Source: Stenotrophomonas sp. ASS1 (GTDB lineage Bacteria; Pseudomonadota; Gammaproteobacteria; Xanthomonadales; Xanthomonadaceae). Taken from it: 64,000 bases of DNA. The translations under genes were made by a program, and so were the position numbers. This document shows positions 34,879-43,444 of this stretch, piece after piece. The DNA lies in the NCBI RefSeq assembly GCF_004346925.1, contig NZ_CP031167.1, forward strand, positions 764,001-828,000, written 5' to 3'. Position 1 is the first letter of the stretch, and each line of letters begins with the position of its first letter. Below the pieces are notes generated by a model. That model searched no databases and was not told where the DNA came from. It was given only the letters and a program-made list of their open reading frames with translations.

Positions 34879-34980
34879 GTGGACAGAATTTCACCACGCT
34901 TCGAAACGCCTGCGCTGCAATGCTCGCGCCCACTTGTCCACACCAAGTTCCCATCGCTCTCCACGTCCGGTGTGGAAAAC
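34879..34980 (+). repeat. 102-bp direct repeat, unit 2
   Basis: It begins GTGGACAGAATTTCACCACG and ends GGTGTGGAAAAC. TTGTCCACA lies at 34934-34942 and TTTTCCACA (minus strand) at 34971-34979, again 37 bp apart. In its last 50 bp it differs from unit 3 at only about three positions. Confidence 0.88.
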
Positions 34981-34991
34981 AATCGAAGGAC

Positions 34992-35093
34992 ATGGACAAA
35001 AAATCACCACGTCCGGAAACGCCCGCACTGCAAGCCTCGCGGCCACTTGTCCACACCAAGTTCCCATCGCTTTCCACGCGCGGTGTGGAAAAC
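34992..35093 (+). repeat. 102-bp direct repeat, unit 3
   Basis: It begins ATGGACAAAAAATCACCACG and ends GGTGTGGAAAAC. TTGTCCACA lies at 35047-35055 and TTTTCCACA (minus strand) at 35084-35092. Only 11 bp separate it from unit 2. Confidence 0.88.
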
Positions 35094-35105
35094 CCGCGTG
35101 GCCCG

Positions 35106-35174
35106 CTCTGGTAGTCGCCCACCTTGGTGGGCGCGTGGCAGATCAGTGCCCACCAAGGTGGGCATCTACCAGAG
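35106..35174. repeat. Inverted SMAG pair
   Basis: CTCTGGTAGTCGCCCACCTT... and its near-exact inverse ending ATCTACCAGAG. The two GCCCACCTTGGTGGGC stems are 35117-35132 and 35148-35163. Confidence 0.8.
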
Positions 35175-35183
35175 CCAGGTTCC

Positions 35184-35212
35184 CAAACAACAAGGCCCGC
35201 CAATGGCGGGCC
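35184..35212 (-). terminator. Intrinsic terminator of the TonB-receptor gene
   Basis: On the minus strand GGCCCGCC, loop ATT and GGCGGGCC (35194-35212) are followed by TTGTTGTTT. Good rho-independent terminator about 30 bp after the stop. Confidence 0.85.
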
Positions 35213-35243
35213 CTGTCGTCCACGTTCTGCAATGCGGCGTGCC

Positions 35244-37982
35244 TTACAGCGCGCTGCCACCGAACTTGTGGGTGTACTGCAGGTTGATGGTGCGGCCGAC
35301 GCTGTCGAACCAGGACACGTCGTAGTACGGATACGCGGTGTACGTGGCGTCCTTCGGCGGCATCTTGTTGAACACGTTGACCACCGACAGCGACAGGCGC
35401 GAGTGGTCGTCGAAGCGGTACTGCAGCGACGCGTTGTAGCGGTAGGTTGCCTTGATGTACGGGCTGTCACCGCTGTCCCAGTCGAAGGTCTGGCCGTAGC
35501 TGTCATAGGTTGGCAGCTTGCCAAGTCGTGAACCGTAGACTGTGGCCGACCATGCAGCCTTCTCCCAGGTCACGCTCAGGCTGGTCTTGGTACGCGGGAT
35601 GTCGAAGTTGCTGTTGACCGCGAACTGGTCCTGGATCGGATCACCGGGGTAGCGCTGGAAATCGTGCTTCTTCACCCAGGTGTGGGTGCCGTTGAGGATG
35701 AAGTCGCCGATGCCGGTCTGCAGGCGGTAGCGCAGGCCAATGTCGATGCCGGAGGTGGATTCGCGGGCGACGTTGATCGGGGCGACACGCACGCCGTACA
35801 GGCGGCCATCACTGGTGCGGGTGATGCGGTCGAGCGCGTCCACGCAGGTCGGCGAGTTGATGTCGGCACTGCCGAGGCGGCAGTTCGCTTCGCTGGCCAG
35901 GATCGTGCGCACGTCCATGTCCTGCACCTGCTTGCGCATGTCGATGTCGAACCAGTCCACCGACAGGTCCAGGCCGATCGCCGGCGACCAGACGAAGCCG
36001 GCACTCCACGAGGTGCTGGTTTCCGGGTCGAGCTGGCGGTTGCCGGTGCGGCTGCGGATCAGGTTGTGCTCGTAGTCGGAACAGTCGGCGGCATCGTCGG
36101 CGCGGCAGCTGTACAGGTCCACTGCGCTGGTCTCGTCGTTGCCCGGGCCGGCGAACACGTAGTGGAGGTCCGGCGCACGGAACGCGGTGCCGTATGAACC
36201 GCGGACCAGCAGCGTGTCGATCGGGCGCCATTCCAGGCCACCGCTCCAGGTCGCCTTGCCGATGGTGTGGCCGGAATAGCGGTACTGGTCGTAGCGGCCG
36301 GCCACGCTCAGGTTGACCGTCTCGTGCAGCGGCATGCGCAGCTCCGCAGCGGTCGCCCAGCGGTTGCGCGAACCGTTGCCGTCCGAATCCTTCCAGCTGT
36401 AGTAGTAGTACTCGGTCGCCAGCGGATCGGGGTTCAGCGAGTACGCCTGCTGGCCCACTTCCACGGTCGCGGCGAAGCCGGCATCACCGCCCGGCAGGCC
36501 GAACAGCGCGGAATTGGTCAGCGTGAACGCAGCCGTCTCGGTGCGCGACTTCGGGGTGTAGGTGGTGCGCGCCGCGATCGAATCGTACTCGGCGCGGGTC
36601 AGCGGCCGGTACAGGCGCGACGGGTCGGCGTTGTAGATCGGGAAGCCGTCGTCGTCCACGCCCAGCTGCGGGCCCAGGAACAGGTCATTGGCTTTGGCGG
36701 CGATGATCTGTGCCCAGCTGATCCGCGACTGGTACTGCGAATGGCTCAGGGCCGCTTCGTAGTCCCAGTTGCCGGCCAGGTTGCCCTTGAAGCCGGTGGT
36801 CACGCTGAAGGTCTTCTGCGTGCTGCGCACCATTGCATTGCGCAGGCCACCCATCTCCTCGGGCGAGAACTGGCGCTGCCAGAACTCGATCTCGCCGGTG
36901 GCCTGGTTGTTGAAATAGCCCGACTCATCGCCGTTGGCGTCCATGCGGCCCCACTTGGTGACGTCGCGCATCAGCGACATCGTGTGGTAGCCCAGCTGCA
37001 CATCGGCGAACCACTGCTGGCCGTTGTCGAAGTCGTAGCTCAGCGAGGCGTAGCCATTGGCGCCGCGGCGCTTGCTGAGTATGGTGCCGTAGCCGATCGA
37101 GCTGTCGCTGCCGCAGTAGTAACCGTAGCGCGGGCGGTAGGCGCGGTAGGTGCTGCCCTGGTTCTGCCCGGCCAGCGCTTCGCAGGTGGCCGCGCCCGGA
37201 TCCAGGTAGTCGTCGTTGTAGTCCGTGCGCAGGTAAGCGCGGCGTGCGATGCGTGAGCCCTCGGTGGGGCCGTCCTGGGTCGAATCCTGGATGTCGCGCT
37301 CGTACGCCCACAGCGGGGTCTGCGACTGCAGTTCAACGCTGTACACGGCGTTGAAGTTGCCACGGCTGAAGCCACTGGCCAGGCTCATGTCGAACGACTC
37401 GCCACCGCCTTCGCTGGTGGTGCCCATGCGCATGTCGACGGTGGTGCCGTCGGCCTTCTTCTTCAGGATGAAGTTGACCACGCCGGCGATCGCGTCCGAA
37501 CCGTAGATGGCCGAGGCACTGCCGGTCAGCACTTCGATGCGCTCGATCATGCCCAGCGGGATGTTGGAGACGTCGGTGAAGTTGCTGCGGCCCTTGAACG
37601 GCATCGGGAAGTCGGCGATGCGGCGGCCATTGACCAGCACCAGCGTGTGGTTCGGGCCCAGCCCGCGCAGGTCCACCTGCTGGGCGCCCGGCGAGAAGTC
37701 GGCGCCGCTGGACGACTGCTGGCTCTGCGTCTCACCGCCGTTCTGGGTCATCGAGCGCAGTACGTCGGGCACGCTGGTGAAGCCGCTGGAGCGGATCTGC
37801 TCGGCGCTGATCACCGTGATCGGGGCGGGGCCTTCCACCTGGGCGCGCGGAATGCGCGAACCGGTGACCTGCACCGCATCCAGTTGTTGAACCGAAGAGG
37901 AGGCCGGTGCCTGGGCCGCCGCGGAAGCAGCCACGCCCATCAACGCCAGCTGGATCGACCACGCCATCGCCTTTCTACGCAT
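35244..37982 (-). CDS. TonB-dependent outer-membrane receptor
   Basis: A 912-residue receptor. A signal peptide (MRRKAMAWSIQLALMGVAAS, then AAAQA) is followed by a TonB-box-like LDAVQVTGSRI. The plug domain includes VSAEQIRSSG-type and GPNHTLVLVNGRRIAD segments and the characteristic IERIEVLTGSASAIYGSDAI. A large 22-strand barrel ends in NLQYTHKFGG. It imports an unidentified ligand across the outer membrane using the proton force. The start at 37982 gives a proper signal peptide; the open frame extends upstream without one. It is divergent from the cyanophycinase gene across 170 bp, suggesting a shared substrate such as a peptide. Confidence 0.92.
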   Translation of the reverse strand: MRRKAMAWSIQLALMGVAASAAAQAPASSSVQQLDAVQVTGSRIPRAQVEGPAPITVISAEQIRSSGFTSVPDVLRSMTQNGGETQSQQSSSGADFSPGAQQVDLRGLGPNHTLVLVNGRRIADFPMPFKGRSNFTDVSNIPLGMIERIEVLTGSASAIYGSDAIAGVVNFILKKKADGTTVDMRMGTTSEGGGESFDMSLASGFSRGNFNAVYSVELQSQTPLWAYERDIQDSTQDGPTEGSRIARRAYLRTDYNDDYLDPGAATCEALAGQNQGSTYRAYRPRYGYYCGSDSSIGYGTILSKRRGANGYASLSYDFDNGQQWFADVQLGYHTMSLMRDVTKWGRMDANGDESGYFNNQATGEIEFWQRQFSPEEMGGLRNAMVRSTQKTFSVTTGFKGNLAGNWDYEAALSHSQYQSRISWAQIIAAKANDLFLGPQLGVDDDGFPIYNADPSRLYRPLTRAEYDSIAARTTYTPKSRTETAAFTLTNSALFGLPGGDAGFAATVEVGQQAYSLNPDPLATEYYYYSWKDSDGNGSRNRWATAAELRMPLHETVNLSVAGRYDQYRYSGHTIGKATWSGGLEWRPIDTLLVRGSYGTAFRAPDLHYVFAGPGNDETSAVDLYSCRADDAADCSDYEHNLIRSRTGNRQLDPETSTSWSAGFVWSPAIGLDLSVDWFDIDMRKQVQDMDVRTILASEANCRLGSADINSPTCVDALDRITRTSDGRLYGVRVAPINVARESTSGIDIGLRYRLQTGIGDFILNGTHTWVKKHDFQRYPGDPIQDQFAVNSNFDIPRTKTSLSVTWEKAAWSATVYGSRLGKLPTYDSYGQTFDWDSGDSPYIKATYRYNASLQYRFDDHSRLSLSVVNVFNKMPPKDATYTAYPYYDVSWFDSVGRTINLQYTHKFGGSAL

Positions 37983-38112
37983 GAGGAATTCTCGGAAATG
38001 AAGCCGGCCCGCAGAGGAGGGGCCCTGTCCCCCATTCAGATTTCCGGAATGGGCGCGCGCATTTAACGCCTTTTTCATGCCCTTGACTACTGGGTCCCTA
38101 TCTGGCAAAGAG

Positions 38113-38126
38113 TGAAAACGCTTGCA
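38113..38126. promoter_or_regulatory. LacI-family-type operator in the cyanophycinase/TonB-receptor divergent region
   Basis: TGAAAACGCTTGCA fits the pattern TGNAANCGNTTNCA exactly, the palindromic half-site pair used by many LacI/GalR regulators with a central CG. It lies 27 bp before the cyanophycinase ATG and 131 bp before the receptor ATG, so it could control both genes. No LacI-type regulator gene is in the window. Confidence 0.5.
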
Positions 38127-38152
38127 AGTCGATTTTGTTCAGGGAGATCAAG

Positions 38153-39172
38153 ATGCGACGCCTCCATTGCACCCTGCGTGCCCCCTTCGCCTGGCTGGCG
38201 CTGCTGGTGTTGGACGTGCCGTTGGCCGCCCTTGCGCAGGACCTGCAGGGCCCGGGCTTCGCCTACTACGAAGCCGGGGATCTCGACGCACCCAGGCCCG
38301 GCCCGCGCGCGCCGGCCATGATGCTGATGGGCGGTGGCGAATGGGTGCCGGAGGCCTTTCACTGGTGGCTGAAGCAGGCCGGCAACGGCCGCGTGCTGAT
38401 CCTGCGCGCTTCTGGCAGTGATGAACTGCAGGACCGCCTGTATCGCGAGATTGGCGGGACCACCGCAGTGCAGACGCTGGTCTTCGACAGCCGCCGCGGC
38501 GCCGACGATCCGGCCGTGCTGCGCGTGGTGGCTGCGGCCGATGCCATCTTCATTGCCGGTGGTGACCAGTCGCGCTACATCCGCTTCTGGAAGGGCACCG
38601 CGCTCAACCGCGCGCTCAATGCCCATGTGCGCGCCGGCAAGCCGATTGCCGGTACCAGCGCCGGGCTGGCCATCCTCGGTGGCTACGCCTACGGCGCGAT
38701 GGACGGCGGCAGCATCACCTCCGCCGGTGCGCTGGCCGACCCGATGGGCAGTGCGGTGACCATGGACAGTGGCTTCCTGCAGATGCCCTACCTGCAGCGC
38801 GTGGTCACCGACACCCACTTCGACAAGCGCGATCGGCTTGGCCGCCTGATCGTGTTCGTGGCGCGCGCCGCGCAGGACAGTGGCGACCCCGACATCGTCG
38901 GCATCGGCGTCGACGAGGACACCGCCCTGTGCGTGGAGCCCGATGGCCAGGCGCAGGTCTACAGCGCCGACGGCGAAGGCAAGGTCTGGGTGGTCAGCCC
39001 CGGCCGCGATGCCGACCGTCTGGTCGAGGGCGAGCCGCTGCGCTTCCACGCGGTACCGGTAACGGTGGTCGCCAGCGGCAGCCGCATGCGCCTGGATGAC
39101 TTCCAGGCCGACGCCGACTACCAGGCCGTGGCCGACGTCAGCGACGGCGAGATTGAGTTCACGCTTCGGTAG
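38153..39172 (+). CDS. Secreted cyanophycinase-like peptidase (S51)
   Basis: A 339-residue S51-family serine peptidase with a signal peptide (LRAPFAWLALLVLDVPLAALAQ). The nucleophile serine sits in GTSAGLAIL near residue 169. MMLMGGGEWVPEAFHWWL, FIAGGDQSRYI and TDTHFDKRDRLGRL are typical of cyanophycinases, which cut the Asp-Arg polymer cyanophycin into beta-Asp-Arg dipeptides. The secreted form acts outside or in the periplasm. AGGGAGA lies 5 bases before ATG 38153. The stop TAG is formed by a SMAG repeat. Its neighbour is an isoaspartyl peptidase, the next step of the same pathway. Confidence 0.88.
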   Translation: MRRLHCTLRAPFAWLALLVLDVPLAALAQDLQGPGFAYYEAGDLDAPRPGPRAPAMMLMGGGEWVPEAFHWWLKQAGNGRVLILRASGSDELQDRLYREIGGTTAVQTLVFDSRRGADDPAVLRVVAAADAIFIAGGDQSRYIRFWKGTALNRALNAHVRAGKPIAGTSAGLAILGGYAYGAMDGGSITSAGALADPMGSAVTMDSGFLQMPYLQRVVTDTHFDKRDRLGRLIVFVARAAQDSGDPDIVGIGVDEDTALCVEPDGQAQVYSADGEGKVWVVSPGRDADRLVEGEPLRFHAVPVTVVASGSRMRLDDFQADADYQAVADVSDGEIEFTLR

Positions 39173-39238
39173 TGCCGGCCGCTGGCCGGCAACTCGCCTT
39201 CCCTGATGCGCCCCTTGCCGGCCAGCGGCCGGCACTAC
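39169..39238. repeat. SMAG palindrome pair (inverted)
   Basis: Units 39169-39193 and 39215-39238 are inverse copies of the same palindrome as at 1918-1990. The first GTAG provides the stop codon of the cyanophycinase gene. The pair lies between that gene and the isoaspartyl peptidase gene, which starts 40 bp later. Confidence 0.85.
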
Positions 39239-39277
39239 CCCGCAATCCATTCCCTCGTTCTGCTGGAGACGTACCCG

Positions 39278-40294
39278 ATGAAACTGCGCCTGGCGCTGTC
39301 CGCACTGTTGTCCCTGCCCATGCTTGCCCAGGCCGCACCGGCGGCTTCACCGCTGCTGGTCATCCACGGCGGCGCCGGCGTCGAGCGCAAGGACCTGTCG
39401 CCGGCCGAGGAAAAGGCCGCACGTGACGCGCTGCGGGCGGCCCTGTTGAAGGGGCATGCGGAGCTGGCGGCGGGTCGCCCCGCGTTGGCTGCAGTCACCG
39501 CTGCGATCACCGTCCTGGAGGACGATCCCACCTTCAACGCCGGCAAGGGCGCGGTGTTCACCCATGACGGCCACAACGAGCTGGATGCCGCAGTGATGGA
39601 CGGGGCCACCCAGGCTGCAGGCGCGGTGGCCGGCGTGCAGCGGGTGCGCAACCCGATCCTGCTGGCGCAGACCGTGATGCAGAAATCGAGGCACGTGATG
39701 ATGGTGGGGCAGGGCGCCGAAGCCTTCGCGGTCGAGCAGGGGATGTCTTTGGTCGATCCCTCCTACTTCCGTACGGAGAAGCGTTGGCAGCAGCTGCAGC
39801 GTGCACTCAAAGAAGAGGCCAGTGGCCAGGCGCATGCCGACCTGGAGACTGCAAAGCACTTCGGGACCGTCGGTGCGGTCGCATTGGATGCGCAGGGGCA
39901 CCTGGCCGCCGGTACCTCCACTGGTGGCATGACCAACAAGCGCTATGGCCGGGTGGGTGACTCGCCGATCATCGGTGCAGGCACCTGGGCCGATGCGCGC
40001 TGTGCGGTGTCCGGCACCGGCTGGGGCGAGTACTACATCCGCACCGCGGCCGCGCACGAGATCTGCGCACGCATGCGCTACCAGGGGCAGACGCCGGAAC
40101 AGGCCGGCAAGGGCGTGATCAACGAGACGATTCCGCAGATGGGGGGTGACGGCGGTGCGATCGTGCTCGCTGCAGACGGAAAAATGGGCACGCCATTCAA
40201 CACCCAGGGCATGTATCGGGGCTGGATCGGCGGCGACGGCGTCCCTCATGTCGCAATTTTCGCCAACGAGACCCTGCCGGTTCCCGGGCAATAA
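39278..40294 (+). CDS. iaaA: Isoaspartyl peptidase / plant-type L-asparaginase
   Basis: A 338-residue Ntn hydrolase with a signal peptide (MKLRLALSALLSLPMLAQAA). The precursor matures by self-cleavage before the catalytic threonine in KHFGTVGAVALD near residue 205; GTSTGGMTNKRYGRVGDSPI follows and shapes the active site. LLVIHGGAGVERKDLSP opens the alpha chain. It hydrolyses beta-aspartyl dipeptides, which a neighbouring cyanophycinase would release. Substrate pairing with cyanophycin is inferred from the gene neighbourhood. It ends about 50 bp before the promoter of the tRNA-tuf operon; no clear terminator was seen. Confidence 0.92.
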   Translation: MKLRLALSALLSLPMLAQAAPAASPLLVIHGGAGVERKDLSPAEEKAARDALRAALLKGHAELAAGRPALAAVTAAITVLEDDPTFNAGKGAVFTHDGHNELDAAVMDGATQAAGAVAGVQRVRNPILLAQTVMQKSRHVMMVGQGAEAFAVEQGMSLVDPSYFRTEKRWQQLQRALKEEASGQAHADLETAKHFGTVGAVALDAQGHLAAGTSTGGMTNKRYGRVGDSPIIGAGTWADARCAVSGTGWGEYYIRTAAAHEICARMRYQGQTPEQAGKGVINETIPQMGGDGGAIVLAADGKMGTPFNTQGMYRGWIGGDGVPHVAIFANETLPVPGQ

Positions 40295-40346
40295 CCTTGC
40301 GTATCAATGGGTTTGCGACAGCGTGTGAAAAAAATGGAAAAAAGCG

Positions 40347-40375
40347 TTGACAGCCCCCCGTCCCATCAGCAGAAT
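40347..40375 (+). promoter_or_regulatory. Strong sigma-70 promoter of the tRNA-tuf operon
   Basis: A perfect TTGACA -35 (40347-40352) with 17-bp spacing to CAGAAT (40370-40375). An A-rich stretch of UP-element type lies just upstream (40328-40343). It is about 57 bp before tRNA-Tyr, as expected for a stable-RNA/ribosomal operon. Confidence 0.85.
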
Positions 40376-40431
40376 AAGCGGCTCACCACCACACACCGCA
40401 ACGCTTCGGCGGCAACGGAATGGGGTGGTAA

Positions 40432-40517
40432 GGAGGGATACCCAAGCGGCCAACGGGGGCAGACTGTAAATCTGCTGGCTTACGCCTTCGGTGGTTCGAA
40501 TCCACCTCCCTCCACCA
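40432..40517 (+). tRNA. tRNA-Tyr (GTA)
   Basis: An 86-nt class II tRNA with acceptor GGAGGGA/TCCCTCC, a long variable arm and encoded CCA. The anticodon GTA is at 40466-40468. First gene of the tRNA-tuf operon. Confidence 0.97.
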
Positions 40518-40541
40518 GTTTCACGTTGTGACATTCCCGGC

Positions 40542-40615
<74 letters not shown>

Positions 40616-40664
40616 TTGAATGAACTTTGAATATTATCGAGTTCATGTCATAATGCAAAACTCG

Positions 40665-40740
<76 letters not shown>

Positions 40741-40781
40741 TCTTAAGCATCACCTCTCAGACGAATTCGAGATAAGCAGCC

Positions 40782-41972
40782 ATGGCCAAGGGTAAGTTCG
40801 AGCGCACCAAGCCGCACGTCAACGTCGGCACCATCGGTCACGTCGACCACGGCAAGACCACGCTGACCGCCGCACTGACCAAGATCGGTGCCGAGCGCTT
40901 CGGTGGCGAGTTCAAGGACTACTCCTCGATCGACGCCGCGCCGGAAGAAAAGGCGCGTGGCATCACGATCTCGACCGCGCACGTCGAATACGAATCCCCG
41001 ATCCGTCACTACGCCCACGTTGACTGCCCGGGCCACGCTGACTACGTCAAGAACATGATCACCGGTGCCGCCCAGATGGACGGCGCGATCCTGGTGTGCT
41101 CGGCCGCTGACGGCCCGATGCCGCAGACCCGTGAGCACATCCTGCTGTCGCGCCAGGTCGGCGTGCCGTACATCGTCGTGTTCCTGAACAAGGCCGACAT
41201 GGTGGACGACGCCGAGCTGCTCGAGCTGGTCGAGATGGAAGTTCGCGAGCTGCTGAGCAAGTACGAGTTCCCGGGCGACGACACCCCGATCATCGCCGGT
41301 TCGGCCCGTCTGGCGCTGGAAGGCGACCAGAGCGACATCGGCGTGCCGGCCATCCTGAAGCTGGTCGACGCGCTGGACAGCTGGATTCCGGAGCCGGAGC
41401 GTGCGATCGACAAGCCGTTCCTGATGCCGGTGGAAGACGTGTTCTCGATCTCGGGCCGCGGCACCGTGGTGACCGGTCGTATCGAGCGCGGCGTGATCAA
41501 GGTTGGCGACGAAATCGAAATCGTCGGCATCCGTCCGGTGCAGAAGACCACCGTGACCGGCGTTGAAATGTTCCGCAAGCTGCTGGACCAGGGTCAGGCA
41601 GGCGACAACGCTGGCCTGCTGCTGCGCGGCACCAAGCGTGACGACGTCGAGCGTGGCCAGGTGCTGGCCAAGCCGGGCACGATCAAGCCGCACACCAAGT
41701 TCGAAGGCGAAGTGTACGTCCTGTCGAAGGACGAGGGCGGCCGCCACACCCCGTTCTTCAACGGCTACCGTCCGCAGTTCTACTTCCGCACCACCGACAT
41801 CACCGGCGCCGCCAAGCTGCCGGAAGGCGTCGAAATGGTGATGCCGGGTGACAACGTCAAGATGGAAGTCACCCTGATCAACCCGGTGGCCATGGACGAA
41901 GGTCTGCGCTTCGCCATCCGCGAAGGCGGCCGTACCGTCGGCGCCGGCGTGGTCTCGAAGATCATCGAGTAA
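40782..41972 (+). CDS. tuf: Elongation factor Tu, copy 1 (tufB position)
   Basis: A 396-residue GTPase that brings aminoacyl-tRNA to the ribosome. G1 is GHVDHGKT at residues 19-26, G3 DCPGHADY, G4 NKADMVD and G5 SAR-type GSARLALEG. Domains 2 and 3 follow. The protein is identical to the second copy at 58207-59397. The DNA differs from it at only three sites I can see, near the two ends. The gene sits in the tRNA-tufB-secE-nusG arrangement, here with tRNA-Trp between tuf and secE. Confidence 0.99.
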   Translation: MAKGKFERTKPHVNVGTIGHVDHGKTTLTAALTKIGAERFGGEFKDYSSIDAAPEEKARGITISTAHVEYESPIRHYAHVDCPGHADYVKNMITGAAQMDGAILVCSAADGPMPQTREHILLSRQVGVPYIVVFLNKADMVDDAELLELVEMEVRELLSKYEFPGDDTPIIAGSARLALEGDQSDIGVPAILKLVDALDSWIPEPERAIDKPFLMPVEDVFSISGRGTVVTGRIERGVIKVGDEIEIVGIRPVQKTTVTGVEMFRKLLDQGQAGDNAGLLLRGTKRDDVERGQVLAKPGTIKPHTKFEGEVYVLSKDEGGRHTPFFNGYRPQFYFRTTDITGAAKLPEGVEMVMPGDNVKMEVTLINPVAMDEGLRFAIREGGRTVGAGVVSKIIE

Positions 41973-42075
41973 GCCTGCAGTACCGGTGGTTGCATAGCGC
42001 CGCCGGTTACGCGAATGGCGGGCCGGGAACCTCGGTCCGCCTTCGCCGTCTAAGGGAAGGCAAGTTTCAATACGT

Positions 42076-42151
<76 letters not shown>

Positions 42152-42200
42152 TCTGCCCACCTTATCCAGCGGCCTGGGCCGCTAAAGCAGACACAGTCGG

Positions 42201-42614
42201 ATGAATAGCAAGATCGAACACTCCAAGGACAGCTCCGCCAACGGCGGGGATATCGTCAAGTACGTCGCCGCATCGCTGCTGGTGCTGGCCGGTCTGTTCG
42301 TCTGGTTCTGGTTCTCCGCCGACTCCGGTCGCGCCACCCAGCTGGGTGCGTGGGCGGGTCAGCTGCGTGCGTTGGCGGTCGTGGTCGGTCTGGTTGGCGG
42401 TATCGGCGTGTTCATGCTGACCGGCAAGGGGCGCGACACCCGCGAATTCCTCTCCGAGTCGCGCTTCGAACTGCGCAAGGTGGTCTGGCCGACGCGCCAG
42501 GAAGCCATCCGCATGACCTGGGTCGTGATGGTGGTGGTGACCATTCTCAGTCTGTTGCTGGGTGGGTTCGATTACGTCATTCAGTGGCTGGTTCAGTTGT
42601 TCCTGAGCCGCTAA
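42201..42614 (+). CDS. secE: Preprotein translocase subunit SecE
   Basis: A 137-residue membrane protein with three transmembrane helices: [17 protein letters not shown] near residue 30, [17 protein letters not shown] near 58, and the conserved C-terminal helix [18 protein letters not shown]. The amphipathic helix [13 protein letters not shown] before the last segment clamps SecY. The three-helix form matches E. coli. With SecY and SecG it forms the protein channel. It is 10 bp upstream of nusG. Confidence 0.97.
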   Translation: MNSKIEHSKDSSANGGDIVKYVAASLLVLAGLFVWFWFSADSGRATQLGAWAGQLRALAVVVGLVGGIGVFMLTGKGRDTREFLSESRFELRKVVWPTRQEAIRMTWVVMVVVTILSLLLGGFDYVIQWLVQLFLSR

Positions 42615-42624
42615 GGAGAATTGC

Positions 42625-43185
42625 ATGAAGCGTTGGTACGTCGTTCACGCCTATTCGGGCTTCGAGAAGTCGGTGGCGCAGGCTCTGCGCGATCGCATCG
42701 TCCGTGACGGCATGGAAGAGCGCTTCGGCGATGTCCTGGTCCCGACCGAAGAAGTGGTCGAGATGCGCGCTGGCCAGAAGCGCCGCTCCGAGCGCAAGTT
42801 CTTCCCGGGTTACGTGCTGGTCCAGATCGAGACCCACGAAGAAGCCGGTATTCCGCGCATCGACAACGAAAGCTGGCACCTGGTCAAGGAAACCCCGCGC
42901 GTGATGGGCTTCATCGGCGGCACCGCCGACCGTCCGCTGCCGATCGCCGATTCCGAGGCCGAAGCCATCCTGAATCGCGTTCAGGAAGGTGTCGAGAAGC
43001 CGCGTCCGAAGGTGCTGTTCGAGCCGGGCCAGATGGTCCGCGTTACCGACGGCCCGTTCAACGATTTCAATGGCGTCGTCGAAGAAGTCAACTACGAGAA
43101 GAGCCGTCTGCGCGTCTCGGTGCTGATCTTCGGTCGTGCCACTCCGGTCGAACTCGAGTTCGGCCAGGTCGAAAAGGCCGTCTGA
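42625..43185 (+). CDS. nusG: Transcription termination/antitermination protein NusG
   Basis: A 186-residue transcription factor. The N-terminal domain opens with [18 protein letters not shown] and binds RNA polymerase. The C-terminal KOW domain ([19 protein letters not shown]) contacts Rho or ribosomal S10. It supports pausing control and coupling of transcription to translation. It is the last gene before a clear terminator and the rplK promoter. AAGGAG precedes the ATG. Confidence 0.98.
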   Translation: MKRWYVVHAYSGFEKSVAQALRDRIVRDGMEERFGDVLVPTEEVVEMRAGQKRRSERKFFPGYVLVQIETHEEAGIPRIDNESWHLVKETPRVMGFIGGTADRPLPIADSEAEAILNRVQEGVEKPRPKVLFEPGQMVRVTDGPFNDFNGVVEEVNYEKSRLRVSVLIFGRATPVELEFGQVEKAV

Positions 43186-43194
43186 TCTGGCCGT

Positions 43195-43218
43195 GGGTCG
43201 AGCAAGCTCGACCGCTAC
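43195..43218 (-). repeat. SMAG-type palindrome (minus orientation)
   Basis: Read on the minus strand it begins GTAGCGGTCGAGCTTGCTCG; the stem is GTCGAGC/GCTCGAC. It lies between the nusG stop and the nusG terminator. Confidence 0.65.
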
Positions 43219-43224
43219 GGGACC

Positions 43225-43255
43225 AGAAACCGGGCGCTGCCCGGTTTCTCTCGTT
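43225..43255 (+). terminator. Intrinsic terminator of secE-nusG
   Basis: AGAAACCGGGC (43225-43235), loop GCT and GCCCGGTTTCT (43239-43249) form a perfect 11-bp stem followed by CTCGTTT. Confidence 0.85.
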
Positions 43256-43288
43256 TACGTGCCGCTTCAGGCATGTGAAGAAAAAACC

Positions 43289-43297
43289 TGATATAGT
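43289..43297 (+). promoter_or_regulatory. rplK: Extended -10 promoter upstream of rplK
   Basis: TGATATAGT is an extended -10 (TG-N-TATAGT) with no good -35 hexamer at the usual distance. About 150 bp separate it from the rplK ATG, leaving a long structured leader. Confidence 0.65.
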
Positions 43298-43444
43298 GCG
43301 CGGCTCCCCGCTGGGAAGCCAGCAGGACGAGGCCGCCGCAAGGTGGCCTTCAGCATGATTTCAAAACGCGATGCCGGGACGCGTGATTCCCGGTCCGATG
43401 GGGAGCCTGTTGTCGAAAGGCGCTAGCACCCGGAGAGTACTCAC

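Larger units (their letters stand above)
34655..35243. other. Convergent intergenic region with three 102-bp direct repeats
   Basis: This 589-bp gap between converging ychF and the TonB-receptor gene has no credible gene. In order it contains the ychF terminator (34680-34710); repeat unit 1 (34717-34818); a long hairpin (34823-34860); unit 2 (34879-34980); unit 3 (34992-35093); an inverted SMAG pair (35106-35174); and the terminator of the receptor gene (35184-35212). Each unit carries two DnaA-box-like 9-mers. Confidence 0.85.

Noticed and set aside
34717-35093. CRISPR-like array
   Set aside because: Only three copies, 102 bp each, with unequal gaps of 60 and 11 bp, internal divergence and no cas genes; this does not fit a CRISPR array.
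37983-38108. N-terminal extension of the TonB receptor to 38108
   Set aside because: The added residues contain no signal sequence and would bury the real one; the ATG at 37982 begins a proper signal peptide.
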